From an uncultured Alphaproteobacteria bacterium (GTDB taxonomy: Bacteria > Pseudomonadota > Alphaproteobacteria > HIMB59), in assembly GCA_902594145.1 (NCBI GenBank), contig CACJLA010000006.1, positions 1 to 54,286 of the forward strand: a stretch of 54,286 nucleotides of DNA. The letters are read 5' to 3'. The notes under the pieces are model-generated. The model was not told the DNA's origin. It did no database searches and saw only the letters and a program-made list of their open reading frames with translations. The position numbers were made by a program, and so were the translations under genes. Shown piece by piece: positions 51,722 to 54,286 of the stretch (its first letter is position 1; every line of letters starts with the position of its first letter).

Positions 51722-52966
51722 ATGAGCTCAGATCAATTACAAGGATATAAAAAAACATTAAACTCTCCCTATACTGGTATAAAGGGTTGGATTGACTCTA
51801 GGCTCCCACTGATAAGAATGATGGAAGCTGAATATCTAAAATTTCCAGTTCCAAAATCATTAAATTATTTTTGGTCTTTTGGTGGTATAGCTATGTTTTG
51901 TTTAATAGGTTTAATTTTAACTGGTATATTTTTAGGATTTCATTATAAGCCCTCAGCTGAAGATGCTTTTGACTCTGTAGAAAGGATCATGAGAGATGTC
52001 AGTTTTGGTTGGTTAATAAGATACCTTCATGCCAACTTAGTTTCATTTTTCTTTATAGCTACTTTTATTCATATCTTTAGAGCCTTATATTTTGGGTCAT
52101 ACAAAGCTCCTCGTGAGTTAGTATATATTTTCGGTTTGACGATGTTCATGTTAATGATGGCAACTGCTTTTTTAGGATACACACTTCCATGGGGTCAGAT
52201 GTCATACTGGGGAGCTACAGTTATAACAAATCTTTTCTCAGCTATCCCTGTTGTGGGTGATGCAATATTACAGCTACTTCTTGGTGATTTTACAGTTGGG
52301 GACTCAGCTGTTAACCGGTTTTATGTATTGCACTGGTTATTAGCTTTTGCGATTGTTGGTTTAGTTGTATTTCATGTTATTACACTCCACATGACAGGTT
52401 CAAATAATCCAACTGGTTCAGAACCTCAAAGTTGGGATGAAACAGTTAGCTTTCATCCTTACGTAACAATAAAAGATTTAAATGCTGCTCTATTTTTCTT
52501 CATTATTATGGCTTTCATTTTATTTTATTATCCAAATATACTAGGACATTCTGATAATTATATTAAAGCTAATCCCATGATAACTCCTGCACATATTGTG
52601 CCTGAATGGTATTTTTTACCCTTTTACGCTATTCTGAGAGCTATTCCTGATAAGCTTGGCGGGGTAATAGCGATGTTTAGTTCTATTCTTGCACTAGGAT
52701 TACTTCCTTGGCTTGACACATCAAAAGTTAGATCATGTTTGTTTAGACCTATTTGGAGATATTGTGTTCTTTTATTTGCTGTAAACTTTTTGGTCTTAAT
52801 GTATGTAGGAGGTAAACCTGCTGAAGATATTTATGTGCTTATCTCGAGGATTGGAACCGCATATTGGTTTTTATTTATTTTTGTATTGGCTCCACTTGTT
52901 GGATTTCTTGAAACCCCTAGACAACCACTTACCATTACAAATTACTTGCAAAGCAAAAAAGCTTAA
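51722..52966 (+). CDS. petB: Cytochrome b of the bc1 complex
   Basis: The membrane core subunit of ubiquinol-cytochrome c reductase, 414 residues and full length (not split into b6/subunit IV). Heme b ligands lie in RYLHANLVSFFFIATFIHIFR and LHWLLAFAIVGLVVFHVITLH. LGYTLPWGQMSYWGATVITN marks the Qo region, and PEWYFLPFYAILRAIPDKLGG carries the P-E-W-Y motif. About eight hydrophobic helices are seen. It is two bases from petC. It receives electrons from ubiquinol, whose prenyl tail is added by the UbiA encoded at 21043. Confidence 0.98.
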   Translation: MSSDQLQGYKKTLNSPYTGIKGWIDSRLPLIRMMEAEYLKFPVPKSLNYFWSFGGIAMFCLIGLILTGIFLGFHYKPSAEDAFDSVERIMRDVSFGWLIRYLHANLVSFFFIATFIHIFRALYFGSYKAPRELVYIFGLTMFMLMMATAFLGYTLPWGQMSYWGATVITNLFSAIPVVGDAILQLLLGDFTVGDSAVNRFYVLHWLLAFAIVGLVVFHVITLHMTGSNNPTGSEPQSWDETVSFHPYVTIKDLNAALFFFIIMAFILFYYPNILGHSDNYIKANPMITPAHIVPEWYFLPFYAILRAIPDKLGGVIAMFSSILALGLLPWLDTSKVRSCLFRPIWRYCVLLFAVNFLVLMYVGGKPAEDIYVLISRIGTAYWFLFIFVLAPLVGFLETPRQPLTITNYLQSKKA

Positions 52967-52968
52967 AT

Positions 52969-53721
52969 ATGAGAAAAGCTCTTCTGGCCTTTTTTTTACT
53001 TTTCAGTTTTAACTCCTATAGCGCAGGTGCAAAAATTGACATTCCAAAATATGACTGGTCTTGGAAAGGGTTTTTTGGAACATATGATCGTGCCTCAGCC
53101 CAACGTGGCTTAAAAGTTTACAGAGAGGTTTGTGCAGGGTGCCATTCTATGAATTATCTTGCTTACAGAAATCTAGGAGATCTTGGTTTTAGTGAAGATC
53201 ACATTAAGGCAATAGCTGCAGAGCATTTAATTTTGGACGGACCCGATGATGAGGGTGAAATGTTTGAAAGAGATGGAATTCCATCAGATCAATTTGCAAA
53301 TCCTTATCCAAATGTTAAAGCTGCTCGGGCTGCAAACAACGGTGCTTATCCCCCAGATTTATCTTTAATAGTCAAAGCTAGACCAAAAGGTGCAGATTAT
53401 GTTAAAGCATTATTGCTTGGTTACGTAGATCCACCAGAAGATATGAAAGTACCTAAAGGCCAACATTATAACAAGTATATGGCAGGTAATTTAATTGCAA
53501 TGACATCACCATTGTCTGATGGTTTAGTTGATTATGATGATGGCACCGAAAGTTCTATGGACCAAATGACAACTGATGTTACAACTTTTTTAGCTTGGGC
53601 TGCAGAGCCAAGTTTAGAGGATAGAAAAAGAATGGGTTTAAAGGTTATTTTGTTTTTAATAGTTTTATTTGTACTTGCTTATATTTCAAAGCAACAGATT
53701 TGGAGAGATATCAAACATTAA
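52969..53721 (+). CDS. petC: Cytochrome c1
   Basis: The c-type heme subunit of bc1, 250 residues. A signal peptide (MRKALLAFFLLFSFNSYSAG) is followed by a class I cytochrome fold with heme attachment REVCAGCHSMNYLAYRNL (C-x-x-C-H). The axial Met is in MAGNLIAMTSPLSDGLVDYDDGT, and the C-terminal anchor helix is GLKVILFLIVLFVLAYISK. PPDLSLIVKAR is another c1 landmark. It is a separate gene rather than a fused petBC. Its 3' end overlaps the convergent ychF by 11 bases. Confidence 0.97.
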   Translation: MRKALLAFFLLFSFNSYSAGAKIDIPKYDWSWKGFFGTYDRASAQRGLKVYREVCAGCHSMNYLAYRNLGDLGFSEDHIKAIAAEHLILDGPDDEGEMFERDGIPSDQFANPYPNVKAARAANNGAYPPDLSLIVKARPKGADYVKALLLGYVDPPEDMKVPKGQHYNKYMAGNLIAMTSPLSDGLVDYDDGTESSMDQMTTDVTTFLAWAAEPSLEDRKRMGLKVILFLIVLFVLAYISKQQIWRDIKH

Positions 53722-54286
53722 ACAAAAAGTGCATGACATCGCCGTCATTTACCTCATATTCTTTTCCCTCTAATCTTAATTTTCCTTTTTCTTTTGCACC
53801 ACTCTCCCCATTGTATTCAATATAATCCTCATAAGATATTGTTTCAGCCCTAATAAAACCTCTCTCCATATCAGTATGTATTTCACCAGCAGCACTTGGT
53901 GCTAAAGTACCTTTTGAAATTGTCCAAGCTCTTAATTCTTTCTCACCAGCAGTAAAAAAATTAATATAATTCAAAAGGGCGTAGCCTTTTTTTATAACTC
54001 TTTTCAACCCAGTCTCTTTAAGGCCCATACTATCAAGAAACATCTTTTTTTCTTCATTGTCACTTATTTGCGAAATTTCTGACTCAATTTTTGCACTTAC
54101 AAGAAGGGTTTCTGAATTATTCAATTTAGAAAACTCTTCAATAGATTTTGTATACGAATTTCCATTTACTGAGGAATTTTCATCGACATTACATACATAT
54201 ACAACAGGTTTTATAGAGATCAGTTGAAATATATTCAAATATTCAATCTCATCTTTATCTAAATTATCTAATATTCTATGCTCTTT
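53711..54286 (-). CDS. ychF: Redox-regulated ATPase YchF/OLA1, partial (N-terminus beyond window)
   Basis: The C-terminal part of an OBG-family P-loop ATPase. The frame stays open to the window edge (192 codons visible including the stop), so the TTG at 54238 is not its start. Visible are KPVVYVCNVDE (family K-P-x-x-Y-V-x-N-V-x-E), LVSAKIESEI, and INFFTAGEKELRAWTISKGTLAPSAAGEIHTDMERGFIRAETISYEDYI. This is the TGS-domain block that defines YchF. KEYEVNDGDVMHFLFNV ends the protein. The nucleotide-binding motifs lie outside the window. Confidence 0.94.
   Translation of the reverse strand, partial: KEHRILDNLDKDEIEYLNIFQLISIKPVVYVCNVDENSSVNGNSYTKSIEEFSKLNNSETLLVSAKIESEISQISDNEEKKMFLDSMGLKETGLKRVIKKGYALLNYINFFTAGEKELRAWTISKGTLAPSAAGEIHTDMERGFIRAETISYEDYIEYNGESGAKEKGKLRLEGKEYEVNDGDVMHFLFNV

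Noticed and set aside
53711..54238. Complete 175-residue gene starting at TTG 54238
   Set aside because: The frame is open to the window edge and the upstream residues continue the YchF pattern, so this is the C-terminal part of a longer gene.

Overview
The window is a dense, AT-rich bacterial chromosome segment (roughly 30% G+C by eye) that reads as housekeeping DNA from a streamlined, probably marine, alphaproteobacterium. That placement rests on several alphaproteobacterial neighbourhoods: a cell-cycle methyltransferase of the CcrM (GANTC) type next to rnhB and mutY; the run DUF721 - thioredoxin-fold protein - smc; an F0-only ATP synthase cluster with separate b and b' subunits and no F1 genes; the aa3 oxidase set ctaC-ctaD-ctaB-(33-residue CoxF-like)-ctaG-ctaE-surf1; petABC next to trmL; and a BamF-like lipoprotein after lspA. 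I cannot assign a genus. I saw no rRNA, CRISPR array, insertion sequence, integrase, prophage or attachment site. No gap between genes reaches 100 bases, so there are no unexplained long intergenic stretches.

Layout. 1-4183: a partial DedA/YqaA-like membrane protein, a putative heavy-metal (manganese) transporter divergent from an MntR-like regulator with a 16-bp perfect palindrome between them, then an Fbp-type iron ABC permease coupled to a LysE-type exporter. 4281-10800: tRNA-Leu(CAA) followed closely by flavin reductase, ribF, ileS, lspA, a BamF-like lipoprotein, a compact glucose-6-phosphate isomerase and a small membrane protein. 10797-15732: rsmD, rluB-type pseudouridine synthase, a C26 glutamine amidotransferase, tadA, purD, xseA. 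15727-21951: a minus-strand lipid A/LPS core operon (ubiA, msbA, DUF374 acyltransferase, waaA, lpxK, lpxL-like). 21950-32330: rsmE, the cytochrome c oxidase cluster with assembly factors, M32 carboxypeptidase, thrC and an M16 peptidase. 32307-34205: rnhA, thrB and an unknown lipoprotein. 34198-40068 (minus): DUF721 - dsbA-like - smc - atpZ - atpB - atpE - atpF' - atpF, probably one transcript. 40030-45619: mutY, ccrM, rnhB, moaB, a lytic transglycosylase and a degenerate uracil-DNA-glycosylase-like protein. 45618-54286: a TPR protein, ispE, tRNA-Gln(UUG), uup, a truncated CCA-transferase-like protein, trmL, petABC and the C-terminal part of ychF.

How it works together: the window encodes a complete bc1 complex and an aa3 oxidase with copper and heme assembly factors, plus the membrane rotor and stator of the ATP synthase that uses the resulting proton gradient. 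A second theme is envelope building (lipid A, lipoprotein processing, murein cleavage), and a third is tRNA/rRNA modification (TadA, TrmL, RsmD, RsmE, RluB).

Gene packing is extreme. Eight of nine convergent pairs overlap and the ninth abuts. Two divergent pairs share bases of their start codons (CATG), a third pair starts one base apart, and a fourth overlaps by 39 bases. I did not find a convincing new multi-gene system. The best leads are the Mn-regulator/transporter module, the degenerate glycosylase, the truncated CCA enzyme, the short-armed SMC, and regulatory signals forced inside coding sequence.
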